Made by a program: the position numbers and the translations under genes. A model generated the notes under the pieces. It was given only the letters and a program-made list of their open reading frames with translations. It had not been told where the DNA came from and made no database searches. From Litoditis marina (taxonomy: Eukaryota > Nematoda > Chromadorea > Rhabditida > Rhabditidae), in assembly GCA_964036275.1 (NCBI GenBank), contig OZ038435.1, positions 25,649,521 to 25,713,520 on the forward strand: a stretch of 64,000 nt of DNA. Direction: 5' to 3'. Shown one piece after another: positions 24,901-39,200 of the stretch. How positions within the stretch are numbered: position 1 is the first letter of the stretch; each line of letters opens with the position of its first letter.

Positions 24901-27900
24901 CCCCGTAACGGAGGAGGTTCTTGATCAGAAGACGTCGGCACCTGAATCCTCATCTCCTGATTCTTCTGAACCATACCCACCAGTTCGTGCTGATCAGAGG
25001 CGTCTGATTGACGAACACAGACGCTCTCCCAATTTGGTGCCACCCATTGCTGTCGATATCGAGGTATTTTTTTAATTGTTTTTTTGACCATACACATTCA
25101 ATAAATAGATCAAATGGATGGTTGAAATACGAGATTTCCTCAATCGGTAAATCATCTAGAAAATATCGCAGAAGTGTGGTTTTTATTTGATAAATGGGCA
25201 ACAATACCGTTTTCCCTCAAACTTTCTCTTCGTAAATCCCATTGGAGTGATGCATCTAATCTCAATTGGAAAGTCACGTGTTTTTGAAACTCAATTTGTA
25301 ATTTAGGCCGATTTGATCTCTGAGCAAGCACCTCATTTGAAGTCAAGTTCGACGTCATGCGACTCAGAACAGGTCGTGACCTCTGCTGCCATCATGTTGC
25401 CACCCGCAGAAGAGGCGCTCATTTCATCTCCGGTCAATACTGTGGTCAATGTTCCTGTGCAGCCGCAACCGAATGCCCATGCTGGCAGTTGTGATGTGGT
25501 AGTAAACTCGACGGAACCCCAGAATATTGCGAATAATACTGATACGAATGTATCAGATGGGAAAGACCCACCTATAGCAGCACCTACTATCTCTAAGAGG
25601 TATGAGACATGTTGATTCCAAGTTGTTAGATTCTAACCCGGGTTCATTTAAAGGTTACTGACAAGTTTTTACTAACTATTCGTTTTCGTACTAACTAGAC
25701 TAACCACTGACCGTTTGCATGCTAACCACTAACCGTGATTCTACTAACTATCAACCATTGCTTATATAAGTAATAATTTTCAATATGTTTCGCATCAGTT
25801 TACTAACACGAAACAATACATAACCATTTTGAAAAGTTTCTGATCAACTGTTTATTTCAGCAGTCCTCATGTTAAACACGTATTCCTTATTTCATTGGAT
25901 ACGTGGTTCAGCTAAATCACAGACATACATCGACTAACAGAGTAGCGACAGGAAACATGATACGGCTATGATATAAACATGACATTCGTAACAGGTACAT
26001 ATGAAATTTACACATTTACAATCCATTCCAACATTGTTTTCCGTACGGTACGAGAATTATGACGTTTGGCCCGAAAATTATTTCTGGGAGCAGTGAGCTG
26101 ATTCATACAGCTGTTAAATCTAGCTACATGAATAGAGTGAGCGTGAGCAGTATCTTTCAAACACATACAATCGATTAGGGTTGGTAATCGAGTTTAAAAT
26201 TTCTAGTTTCGGAAAATTTCGAGTTATCGAGCTTAGGCGAAAATCGATTTTTCGTGCGACTGGAAAATTTTCGAGTCGAGTGGAAATTCTAGCTCGAATT
26301 TAACAATTCTATTATCGATATTTACTTATAGCAAATTTACCAATGGCCACCTCAGTTCAACCTTTTTTTTGTAGAAAATCTCGATCCGATTGGACGCTGC
26401 CTGAATTTTTCCGTCAAATGTCACAGAGTAAATCTGTTCCATCCACCAAGCTGGATGATTTCTGTGAAGTGGTTTCGGGATCTTCATCAGTTGAGCAGTC
26501 GGCCAGTTCTCAGAATACGGCAACGTCCGAGAGTGCTTCTATTGTATCAGAGTTAGTTCCTATGGCTTTCTGTTTAAATTTGACATATCTCTGCCCTTTT
26601 CTCTGTTTCTCTGTCCCTTGGCCTCTATCTATCTCTGATCAGACCTATGATTCGTTTTTCTTTCTGGTTCTGAAGAGAAGAGTTTTGATGCATAAATAAG
26701 TTATAGTGACCATCACTCTAAAGTTAAGTATTTTTCCACACAGATCGGAATCGCCTATTTCGGAGCCAGTCCAAGATGTTGGCGTTCAGCCAGATGATAA
26801 GGTGGAAGAGGTTCGTTCTTTCTTATTCCTAGTTATCTCAGAAAGCTTTGAGCAGAAAGCACTCGCCAAATAACGTGTAAATACTGTCAAAAAAAAGTAC
26901 GTATCGGAGAACAGAAGGGTTGGTGTGCTTCTCTTTCTCCTGTAAGTTGTTCGAATCGGTTATCTCATTTCGGTATGAACGATGATTTTTATAATAACTC
27001 AATGCAGTTTTAGAGTGTGGAGCTGGCAGTAAAAAGGGGTAGCTTTTTATCGGGTGGTGTCTGTCTCATTGTTGATTATTTTCAATTCTCTTAATTCCAG
27101 GATATTGGAAACACACCTCGTGTCTCCACAGACATTCCTCCGCAGGTAGCTGTCACTACCAGAAGAGCATCCAACCGACTGGCTCAGAAGCGAGCCACCA
27201 GTAGTCACACGGACAGCACCTCATCTGATTTTGAAGCTGTTGAGGTTGGTTTGCTTATTGGCAGCGTTCACAATTAGCGCTTAGATCTCAGAAAAAAAAC
27301 TCAGGCTGCTGCCAGATTTGGCTACAGAAATTGTATACACTACCTAATCTGCCACTTTATAGGCCACCGGTGGAGATGTGATCAGATGTATCTGCAGAAT
27401 GAAACACGAAGGCCAATTCATGATAGCCTGTGACCAGTGCGAGTGAGTACTTAATTTGGCTCTATTTTGGTAATATCGATTTCGCGAAGGATTCAATGCA
27501 ATTTAAAGTGTTCATTGTGCAGTTGAATGGAGTTATCGTTTAATGTATATATTGTGAGCAAAACTGTTTTGTGGGGTCCATACTGGCAGATATGAATTAG
27601 TTAATTATTAAGTCTAGAAGAATATTGAAAGCTAAAGTTTTCAATAATTTCAATATTTATTCAACACAACATATTCAGAAACAACAACAATATTCAATCA
27701 ATAATTATATCTATGCAAAATGTTCTGTTCTGTTGCAGCATCTGGCAGCACGGTCTCTGCGTGGGAGTGAAGAATAGGGACAGCATTGTCGACTCAGCCT
27801 ACCTCTGTGAGAGGTGCGACGATGGAAAGAAGGCCAAGTATAGGCCTCAGCGAGCCCGCGATCTACAGGTCAGTCGACGAAACAGGATTCCCCATAGAAC

Positions 27901-28252
27901 TTTATGAAGTAATCGCCGAAAGAGTATCAGAAATCGCGTCATCGCTAGATTTTCTGTACGAGGAAGTTTCTCGAGAACGCTACACAGCGGACACTGTATC
28001 TACCGCAGCAAAAGCGGTAGATACAGTGTCCGCCAATCTGTGCCACCCCACGTGGGTAGCGACTGTACGCTATGGGTTAGATTTTTACACAGCGCAAACT
28101 TTTATTCCCAATAGTTATAATCAATAACCGGTAGTTCAAATCAATAATGGTAAAACCATTGATTGAAACGTTCCATGTTACAGAAACGCTGGCTGGCCAG
28201 CAGGGAAGGGAAGAAGTATTTGGCGTCTGTTCAAAGAAGATCAAAATTGTAA
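9915..28252 (+). CDS. PHD-finger protein with a duplicated internal exon
   Basis: Exons: 9915-9982, 10246-10360, 10611-10726, 10963-11077, 11329-11409, 11908-12129, 24836-25063, 25307-25599, 26375-26551, 26744-26810, 27101-27244, 27363-27442, 27739-27868, 28184-28252 (stop TAA). Phases agree at every junction, giving 634 residues if both exon copies are used. The recognisable domain is a C4HC3 PHD finger near the C-terminus, split between two exons: RCICRMKHEG, then ACDQCDIWQHGLCVGV, then YLCERC. The aromatic-rich spacing resembles PHD fingers of KMT2E, ASH1L and PHF20, which read histone H3 tails, so a nuclear chromatin role is inferred. The rest is Ser/Thr-rich and looks disordered; the N-terminus (MGHEQSRERRAEADRYGGG) is not recognised. 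No SET domain is seen. The start ATG is a choice: an acceptor lies directly before it, so translation could begin further upstream. Confidence 0.8.
11502..11572 (-). tRNA. tRNA-His (GTG), copy 1
   Basis: On the minus strand the 71 bases fold as a full cloverleaf. Acceptor GCCCAAG/CTTGGGC pairs perfectly; the A box lies in AGTGGTTAGTAC; anticodon stem CCACG/CGTGG carries loop TTGTGGC (anticodon GTG); the T arm is ACAGG-TTCGATT-CCTGT. A TTTT Pol III stop follows within a few bases. It is antisense in an intron of the PHD gene. Confidence 0.93.
11908..12129 (+). CDS. Duplicated exon, copy A (74 codons)
   Basis: Begins VKKRQFFQNNVF and ends LTAVDIE, phase 0 at both ends and a multiple of three. 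About half of its residues match copy B at 24836-25063, including RYCPVKEEILD, SRADQKRL and SPNLVP. The shared upstream intron (polypyrimidine stretch, AAAAAAAGAA motif) shows that intron plus exon were copied together. Either copy alone, or both, keeps the frame, so mutually exclusive use is possible. Confidence 0.8.
12574..12644 (-). tRNA. tRNA-His (GTG), copy 2
   Basis: Same 71-base cloverleaf as copy 1, 1072 bases downstream, with a TTTTTT stop on the minus strand. About 100 bases of 5' flank are also recognisably shared (CAAACAACTGATAC), so the copy arose by segmental duplication rather than retroposition. Confidence 0.93.
12745..14426 (+). mobile_element. Two identical 841-bp tandem units with Helitron-like 5' ends
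   Basis: Units 12745-13585 and 13586-14426 appear identical by eye along their whole length. Each starts TCCCCAGCCTCCTATATACA, the same type of 5' end as the four following elements, but ends at AAAACCA without the CTAG hairpin. They look like 3'-truncated relatives, or one element doubled afterwards. No Rep or helicase is encoded; short open frames of 117-122 codons on both strands have no recognisable content. Confidence 0.7.
14427..18002 (+). mobile_element. Helitron-like element B with 30-bp satellite
   Basis: Starts TCCCC...GTATATACAATGCAAT after an A and ends with hairpin GACGCCGCAGGCGTC closing in CTAG before a T, as in non-autonomous Helitrons (5' TC, 3' hairpin and CTRR, A/T target). 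A roughly 1-kb body (TTTGACGCGCTAATCA at 14656; AAGCGCGTAACCGAATG at 15299) is shared with elements C and D. It is followed by the 30-bp array and a short tail ending ATTTACAACTG. No transposase is encoded. Confidence 0.8.
15505..17765. repeat. 30-bp satellite array
   Basis: About 75 copies of a 30-bp monomer with core GCAGGCCTTACAACTACGTG plus AACATTTTTC. Because 30 is divisible by three, long open frames run through it on both strands; they are artefacts. Spacers GCAGGATAACATAGGTTCGC interrupt the array near 15705, 16803, 17244 and repeatedly after 17470. The blocks 16475-16830 and 16850-17260 are near-identical, a higher-order repeat with a 60-bp insertion in the second block. Confidence 0.95.
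18003..19953 (+). mobile_element. Helitron-like element C with a short repeat array
   Basis: Starts TCCCCAGCCCTCTTATATAC directly after the CTAG of element B and ends with the same GACGCCGCAGGCGTC hairpin and CTAG. Its body matches B and D (TTTGACGCGCTAATCA at 18243). The array at 19055-19640 has units of roughly 65-70 bp that mix GGCAGGCCTTACAAAAACGT with AGCAGTAAGTTAACACGTG; several monomers are degenerate. Confidence 0.8.
19954..22703 (+). mobile_element. Helitron-like element D with mixed repeat array
   Basis: Starts TCCTCTCCTCCTTCATACAA directly after the CTAG of element C and ends in the same hairpin and CTAG. The body is again shared with B and C. The array at 21050-22450 mixes monomers built on GGCCTTACAATTACGTGGAC, TTTTTGTAGAACAACATACG and the ACACGTGTTAAATTCAACG type of element C. 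Confidence 0.8.
22704..24655 (+). mobile_element. Helitron-like element E with 118-bp satellite
   Basis: Starts TCCCCTTCCTATATACAATG after the CTAG of element D and ends with the common tail (ATTTACAACTG, hairpin, CTAG) before TCAACAT. The 5' part resembles the 841-bp units (AATTCTGCCGC, GCGCGCACA) rather than B-D. The array at 22965-24430 has about 13 units of 117-119 bp (one spaced wider), each with ACGCGACGCGACAAAA, AATTAGGTTTTACAATACGA and a CG-alternating stretch. Confidence 0.8.
24836..25063 (+). CDS. Duplicated exon, copy B (76 codons)
   Basis: Begins VKKREALRLDPF and ends IAVDIE, phase 0 at both ends. It lies 12.7 kb after copy A, directly downstream of the Helitron-like cluster. It shares SRFCPVTEEVLD, VRADQRRL and SPNLVP with copy A. 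Open reading and conserved splice sites in both copies argue that both are under selection. Confidence 0.8.
26174..26312. repeat. CTCGAA-rich inverted-repeat element
   Basis: Starts TAGGGTTGGTAATCGAG and runs through repeated TTTCGAG/CTCGAAA words. Related copies lie at 40004-40064, 40993-41107 and 58348-58491. The last has both ends (AGGGTTGTTAAAGTCGA and ATTAATAACCCT), so the family looks like a terminal-inverted-repeat element of about 60-145 bp. Confidence 0.6.
27987..28033. repeat. Perfect 20-bp hairpin with 7-base loop
   Basis: GCGGACACTGTATCTACCGC, loop AGCAAAA, then its exact complement. It lies in the last intron of the PHD gene. No other copy was seen in the window. Confidence 0.9.
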
Positions 28253-29043
28253 AACCCTAACTAGATTCTTTTATTTTACTCACGCTCTTTTGTTTACCGT
28301 ATCGTGTATTCACATTATTACTACCCTAATTACCACTTAAACAGTTCTATTTCTATATCGACTGATTCTGATCTTTGTGTCCCCTCGTCATTATTCAAGA
28401 TTTTAAAGTTATTAGATCACAAATTGTTACGAAATGATGTTCCTGGACTGTCCTCCCTAGCTATCTGTATGTGTGTCTACATACTAGGAATATGTCTTCG
28501 CCACGGATTTTTTTTTTGCCACGCCATGTTGTTATTGGTATGTTATTCGTTGTTGTTATGAAGAATTGTTCTGCATAGTTGGTTTCTAGTGCAGGCGACT
28601 GATCGCTATCCAATTCTTGAATGTATACTGTAGATTTGCCAGTGATAGTACGAAAAAGAAGATTGAAAAATCTCGCAGATCTAGCGTCACGCACTTTGGC
28701 TTTTGACAAACCACCAATTGTTTCCAGTGTTTGCGATTGATCAGTTTTTAAGTTACAATCAAAGTAAAGCATAACTATTCTCAATCTGCACTAAGAGTGT
28801 TTTTATAGTCGATTTCATTCCTATATGGACTCGTATACAGTACGTCTTCATACTTTCGAACGACATTCTCCTAATTAGAACATAGTAAACTCTACCAAAA
28901 TCTTGAAAGTTTTCCGTGAACTGCAATAGGTTTCAAATTTCCAAAGATATAAGGTAGGAGTTCAAGTGGAAAATACAAAAACTACATAAGTGTAATTTAA
29001 TAATAATATTTGGTTTTATTCCTGATTTGTATAACTTTCAGAA
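28253..29043. other. Intergenic, PHD gene to orphan gene
   Basis: AT-rich, with no exon recognised. An acceptor (aactttcag) two bases before the next ATG suggests a 5' untranslated exon here. Confidence 0.5.
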
Positions 29044-30007
29044 ATGTTCTACGATGTGTCAAAAGTTGAGCTGGAGTACAGCGACAATCACCGTCTACAG
29101 CTGTGTCAGAATGGAAAGCTGACCGTCGACGCGCGCTCCAGATGCATTCTGATCTACGACAGAGAAAACAGTCGGAAGGTTGAAATCTGTACCATAGAGG
29201 GTGATCATAATGGAGTTGTAGTCTGATCTTTCATGATCTACGATTGAAGTTCGATCTGCATCCGGATCAAACTACAAACACAGCACAACAGTACAACAGT
29301 GTATCGTTCCGGTCTCACTAGGGTGGAAATAAGGACTAAAACTAATATCAGCAAAATCAAGTTTTTCACCGTGAACCCTCTCCAGGAAAACTTGAATTTG
29401 TCTATTAACGAAACATGATCAACATCAGAAGTTTTTACTTTGCGAAGCTTTTAATTTGATTCACGATCTAATTTTCAGTACGAAGTGAGTATAACGGAGC
29501 TGTGTAAGGACATGGAGCAAAATAACACTGAAGGTGGAGTTATTGAGATGAAGTATCTGTGCGGCGAAAAAGACGGCAAACGGAATATCAAATTTTATGT
29601 AAGTTTGTCTGAATCCTATTTCACTACAACTTTTAGGAAGGAAATATGATTTAATCAACAGTACTGTCAGACAACTCGTCCTGTTGATACTGTTATTCAG
29701 GATCTGCTCTCTTCAAACCGAGCCTATACGGTGTATGTTGCTCTTTACCGCTGTGTTTGTAGTTTGATCCCGCCGTTGTTTGTGTACATTCTGACGTGTA
29801 TCAAATCAAACTGCGACTCAGATGTGGTTTCTATACTATGGACAAATCGGGTGCAACGAGAACACCTCTTCCTTTCTGATTTGTGATGTTATTTTAATAT
29901 TTACAACATTAGTTGATCAGCCCTTTCAGTTGAAGCCAAGCTCCATCATCTATAAAATATCGGCTCAATCTCTCATTTCCCAGCTTTTCGAGGACTGTCA
30001 GATGTGA
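29044..30007 (+). CDS. Small orphan protein, four exons, 133 residues
   Basis: Exons 29044-29178, 29479-29598, 29662-29730 and 29930-30007 all join in phase 0 and end in TGA. The protein starts MFYDVSKVELEYSDNHRLQL, is rich in alternating strand-like segments and ends in a helical stretch (AQSLISQLFEDCQM). A small strand-rich fold of PH or ubiquitin-like kind is possible, but no family was recognised. No signal peptide or membrane span is seen. The first donor (AAG|gttgaa) is weak; reading through it would stop after 60 residues. An acceptor right before the ATG suggests a 5' untranslated exon. Confidence 0.6.
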
Positions 30008-31584
30008 AACTTTCCAACTGAAATGTGAACGATACTATGCATTATTTTTAAATTATATAGCTATGCGAAAAGTGTATCTAGTTGTTGATTTATCTATTTT
30101 ACGCATAATTTCGCTGTTTTGAATGAGTAACATTGGTGTATAATGTTTTATCATGTGTTTCGGTAAAATTTTTGAAATATAGTTCGTTTTAATGTAAATA
30201 AAATATTCCTATGCACAGGAGTCTTATTATTAGTTGAGTCTCCGTAGTTAGTCACAACTGTCGATTACGCGACAAATCCCCCCCCCCCCCCCCCCCCCCC
30301 GCGTTACGGTCGGACAATTCCCCCCTCTCTCGGACAACTCCCCCCTCAACCTATTTTAGACTAGTTATGGTCATTTTTTGATGTAAACTTATCTCATGCA
30401 ATGATAATTAGTTTATGAAAGCTCTATGAGATAAATTACATTCGCTGACCTAGTATATTCACTAACTATACCCGGAAAATACCATGAAACAAAAATAAAT
30501 TGATGTCCACTGAATAAGCTGACGTTTTTGACCTCGATTGGGGCTACAAAGTAATGTTTTGGTGTCAAAAATGTCCTTATGCATGCATACTTACAGTAGA
30601 AGTCGTAATACAATTGAATCGAAAGTTTGTTCGATGATCAGCCAAATTTTTAGAGAAAAATTAGAGGGGGAGTTGTCCGCGCAGAGGGGGGAATTGTCCG
30701 ACCGCAACGCGGCGGGGGGGGGGGGGGGGATTTGTCCGTAAACCACAACTGTCTGGAAAACATTGAATGGTCATGCAATATCTGTGCTCCAATGTGTAGT
30801 CAGTTGGTGCGGGCGGGTCGCGTCGCGTGTCTTTCTCGTCTGTCGCCCTCCAACCCACATCATGCTATCGGACGATCTCTCCTCGCTGTACACAAAGCAG
30901 CCCCCTCCTATATCGATGAGACTAACACAACACACCATACAACAAGTCATCCATACTTTCTTAATAATGTACAACTATTAATATTATTTGACGTCATAAA
31001 CAGTGCAATAATGAAGGTGAAATAACCCACATATGACAATATAGTAATTAATTAAACAGTATATTTCATTGATAATAATTGTGATAAAGTAGCCAAATGA
31101 TCATAAAGGATTCGGAAAATTCTGTGCGTCTTTCAAATTAATTTTTGCGACCTCAAACATTGATTTGGAAAAAAGTAGAACGGATCGAAATTGTTCAAGA
31201 TAATTCTGATCTGGTATGTAGCATCAATACATTCATCATGTCGCTTCACAAGTATGAAATAGTGCAGAATTTTTCTTACTCGAAATTATGAGATTAAAGC
31301 TCATCCTGTTTTCTGTAACATAATAACGTGTCTAAACAATTATCAATCGAAATCGTCCCACTCTACGTTTTTTGAAGACCACCTTAAATTTTATTCTAAC
31401 ATTTGTGCCATGTCATTAAATTTTATACCAAATCAGTATAGTTTAGACTAGTTTGCTGATTCGTTTTCGGGTTTTCAGTAGTTTGTAGTTTGCTCATCAA
31501 CTTTGCACCAAACTTACGTTAACTTTGGTTTACACATTGGTTTTTATTGTACGTGGCACACACTGGATCTCTTTTCAGTGAATT
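30008..31584. other. Intergenic, orphan gene to RSU1
   Basis: Contains an AATAAA at about 30198 that may serve the orphan gene, the G/C-tract element at 30253-30752, and an otherwise AT-rich stretch. An acceptor at 31578 (cttttcag), seven bases before the RSU1 ATG, implies a 5' untranslated RSU1 exon somewhere in it. Confidence 0.5.
30253..30752. mobile_element. MITE-like element with C/G-tract inverted repeats
   Basis: The left arm starts CAACTGTCGATTACGCGACA, has a run of over 20 C, then CGGACAATTCCCCCCTCT and CGGACAACTCCCCC. The right arm at 30655-30752 is its complement with a run of about 16 G. About 100 bp pair at each end of a 500-bp element. No coding content. Confidence 0.75.
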
Positions 31585-35302
<3,718 letters not shown>

Positions 35303-36259
35303 GGGAACGCGCGCACGACTCGCCACAAAAATCGATATCCCATTCGTCGAATGCCCGCGCGTGCATAGTTTTTACAACTGCTCCACTCTCAAATAACATA
35401 ACCTTTACCAATTCATATAAATGATCACGTAAACGTGAATAAACATCAACAATTGTGAATTTTACTTTTAAAGAAGGACGATTATGTGGTCCAATCGCAA
35501 CGCTTCAGTCCTTTAAACCGCAATATATTTTCCAATTGCAGTTTAAAGGACCGATGTAACGGGATTGGTCCACATAATCGTCCTTCTTTAAGGTACGCTT
35601 TTGATCTATGTTGAGTGCATTGTTTTTACGAAAAGTATATTTAGGTAAAATTTAAGAGTTTGTTGCGCGCGCGGGCAGAGTTTCGAGTCGTGCGCCAGAA
35701 ATTGTATTGACATTTCCTCATTTTGATTCATATTGCCAAACGTCAGGTGCTTTTCCATATGTGCATTACAAGTACTGCCCTATTATGTAATAAAGCTTTA
35801 ATTCCGGGAGAAATACAGTGTTTGTATATATTTATTCTCTATTCTGCTTGCACACGGCCACATTATTCAAAAACAAAAAGATAACATTTCAAAAGAGTAA
35901 AGAAAAAGGTGAAATTGAAAGTATTGTGTTGTCTTATCAGAATTGGACAAATCGGAATGAAAGATGATTGGGAGAACAAAAATATAGGAAAGTCGGAAAT
36001 TTTCGTTTAATTGAAAGAGATGCCTAGAAAATGCACATAAAATTCTTAGTGACACGGAAAGGTTTCAAATTTTAAGTCACATTGAAACAAAATAAACGAG
36101 CACAACAAAATTTGTGAGGGATTAGGAGAGAGTGTGTGTTCTGGATATAATTATTAGGTAAAAATAAATAATAATATCTTCTTAAAATAAATTAGAACAT
36201 AAATTACTATGTATGTACAATTACTTTATCCGTATTAGCGGCAGGTCGGATCGGCGTAT
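35303..36259. other. Convergent 3' region, RSU1 and mucin gene
   Basis: Holds the 3' ends of two converging genes: plus-strand AATAAA near 35438 and 35789, and minus-strand AATAAA near 35827. Includes MITE copy 1. No exon was seen. Confidence 0.6.
35468..35591. mobile_element. 124-bp palindromic TTAA MITE, copy 1
   Basis: Bounded by TTAA on both sides, with inverted ends TTAAAGAAGGACGATTATGT and an inner pair CAGTCCTTTAAA / TTTAAAGGACCG. Lies just after RSU1. Three other copies of the same length occur in the window. Confidence 0.9.
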
Positions 36260-39200
36260 TCAGTACCTGTAAAATAAAGTTATAGTAGTTTTGTTGTTCG
36301 GCAAGACTAGCAACGTAAAATAGAAAATTTGAACGCTTCCCTACCAAAATTTCATTCCTTTCGACAGACAGTATATGGAGCAACTGAGTGATAGAAAACG
36401 GAAGAAAAAGCACCAGAAAATGCATTCATAGATTCCCTACCTATAGTATATAGAACTTATCATTCCTAATTGGATTCTTACAGTGGCAATTGATATTTTT
36501 CAGTGAATTGATATTTTTCGGTCTAGAATTTAGCGAATTCAGTATCCAGTCAATAATTAATATCAAATGCTCATCCTAAATCATTTTGCGGACAATCACG
36601 TTCCATTTTCTTCTATTCTGTTAAAAAACTAGGTTTTCCTTAGAAAACAATCACGAAAAGAAAACTAGGCCTACTACAGGATCCCCCCGTCGGAATGATA
36701 AGGACCATAAACCATAGTTATAGTCTTTCCCATTCCTACTGAGACTTCTACAGTAGGATTTCAAAATTTTCAAGCCGTTTTGCTCACTTACTTTTGATCG
36801 GTCAAGTTGAGGATTTTAGTACCTCATTCTCCTTCTAAGGTAGAGTTAATATACGAGAGCATTTTTCATGAACTTCATTTTCAGCTTCACAGCAGCCTTC
36901 GGAAAGTTTGTAAGGTTACTGTAGGAGTCTCAGTAGGAATGGTCTGATCTATACCAACGGTTAACCGAATATGCAAAACAGCGTAAATACGGAAAGCTAC
37001 TCACCCATCCCTCAAGGGTATTGGTTGGACATTATATCTGAAGAGTAGAAGTTATTACCAATTCGAACTGAAATGAGCACTATTACCTGGTTTAGTGGAT
37101 TGAATACTTTACTGAATGGAGAACCCTTTTTAAAAAGGGACAATTTTGTAGGTCGTAACAAGTACACATGAACTAAGAGAAAAATATAGCTTGGTTATAA
37201 ATTGAACATTGATTTGAGTGGAAACATACACAACATATTTCTTTCTATTATTTTCCTAAACTTTTCCTCACTTCTCGAACTTGAATCTGGAGCCACATCT
37301 AACATGTTGAAAGTCACGTTACAAATTTAAAAAAAAGATTGCCTATTATTTTCTATTCTATTAATTTACCTCCCAGCACGACCTCCCCGGAAGACCCTGA
37401 ACAGGAAAATACCGGCTGCCACGGTTATGAGACCGAATATGATGGTTGTGATTAACAAAATCAACGTCCACGCTGTAATTGAAAACTTTGTGGAACAAAA
37501 TACATAGTAATACGTATTGAACACACACTTAGTTGCTGAATAAAAAATCAAACACGTCTATCGAAACTAGGTTTACGAACGAGTTTAAACCGTTGCTTTA
37601 AATTTGGATGTCGGTCACATAAAATGTCAATGAAAGTATATGTGGAGGTGAGGTAAAAAGTTTTTCGATGTAAAAATAGTCAAACACGAGTTCTTTAATT
37701 GTCTGAAACAAGTTTGTTTAGTGTATAAAGCGTGAATAAACTAACGGAATGAGCAGGAGCTGCCTGCATATATCCAACTACACTGACACTCGAAGGACGA
37801 ACCACGGACCACACACGAAGCATGTCCGGGACACGACTGAAAATGTTATCTTTGTTAGAATATCAATAAATGAAAATGTATGATTCGAGACTTCGTTTAT
37901 TGATGATTCACTTAAACTATGGTATTACTCAGTCGTGTTTTATTGTTTCAAAAAGTTTAGATAGACTGTCTGTCCGTAGAGCGTGGAGATAGGGATGAAT
38001 GCCCCTTGTCGCCCGAGCCATTATGCAAAATCATCCCGGCCCAAAAGTCCCGAACGGAAGTAGCGCGTGTTTGAAAAGGCGCTGGTCGAGAACTTTTCAT
38101 GACGTAAGCTCAATGGGTACATGTTGATCTGATTGGCCTATTTGTAGTTTGACCCCGCCTCCCTGTCGGACCGCGCTCTATTTATTACGAATTCGCGTTT
38201 GTTCGAAACGGTATTGCAAAAAATCTAGAGATATACTGTGCCTCAAAAAGACGTCAGGCGACGAGAGGGAAAATCTGTATATATGACAGCCACGCTGTAT
38301 AAACAGTAATTTACTGCTTTGCAACGACGCTTGTTCTGAGCTGCCTAGATATAACCTCAGCTTACGGTCCGTTCTGTCCGTTCTTGAACGCCGGATCGGT
38401 ACCTTGGCCGTTGAGATGCGCCGCGTGTTTGTCAACGTGCGACTTTTGTGTAACCCAATCAATATGAATACCTATGTCTTAGATAATTACACAGCATAGA
38501 AAGTATATTCAACTAGGTGAGTCGAACGTACAACATTCGAACATGGATTGGCGCAGGAGAAGGATCCAACAGTGTTAGAACAGTGCTCTCCGTCCGAGCA
38601 AATTGTAGAGTTCAAAGAACACTCATCGATGTCTGAAAATACTTGGTTTGAATAAAACAATACTACCACTCTGAGGCAGAAAAGAGAGAGAGATAGAGAG
38701 GCGAAAATCGGAGGAATGAAAGAGGGGAGGAGGAGGAAAACAGAGAGCGATTTATTATGTAGAATTTCGCAGAACTGGAACATTCGCTGAAAGTGTTTCT
38801 TAACGAAAAAAAACCATGCCTCCAAAATATTACCTCTACACTGCTCAATAGCCATGCCGAGACTATCCACTATGCTACCGTAACCCTCGAAACCGCTCGC
38901 GCACACGCAACGCGTGGCCTCCGTTGAATCTAAACAAAATTTCACTTCAAGCAGAGCTAAAGACTAATTTTTTTGTGCCATTGGATTTCATAGTCATTGA
39001 GATCTGCTAGTAGTTTGTTTACATTTGCGGGATCAGCAAGTAAAATGTTTGGTGAGATATCACACTGACAATGCATTATGTTTCCTGTATGTACAGTGCC
39101 CATAGTTTAAACGGGATCTCCTACAGTATACAGAAGATGTCAATGTTTTCACAAAATCTATCTGAATGCAAGCTTCAATAACGGTACAGAATAAAATTCA

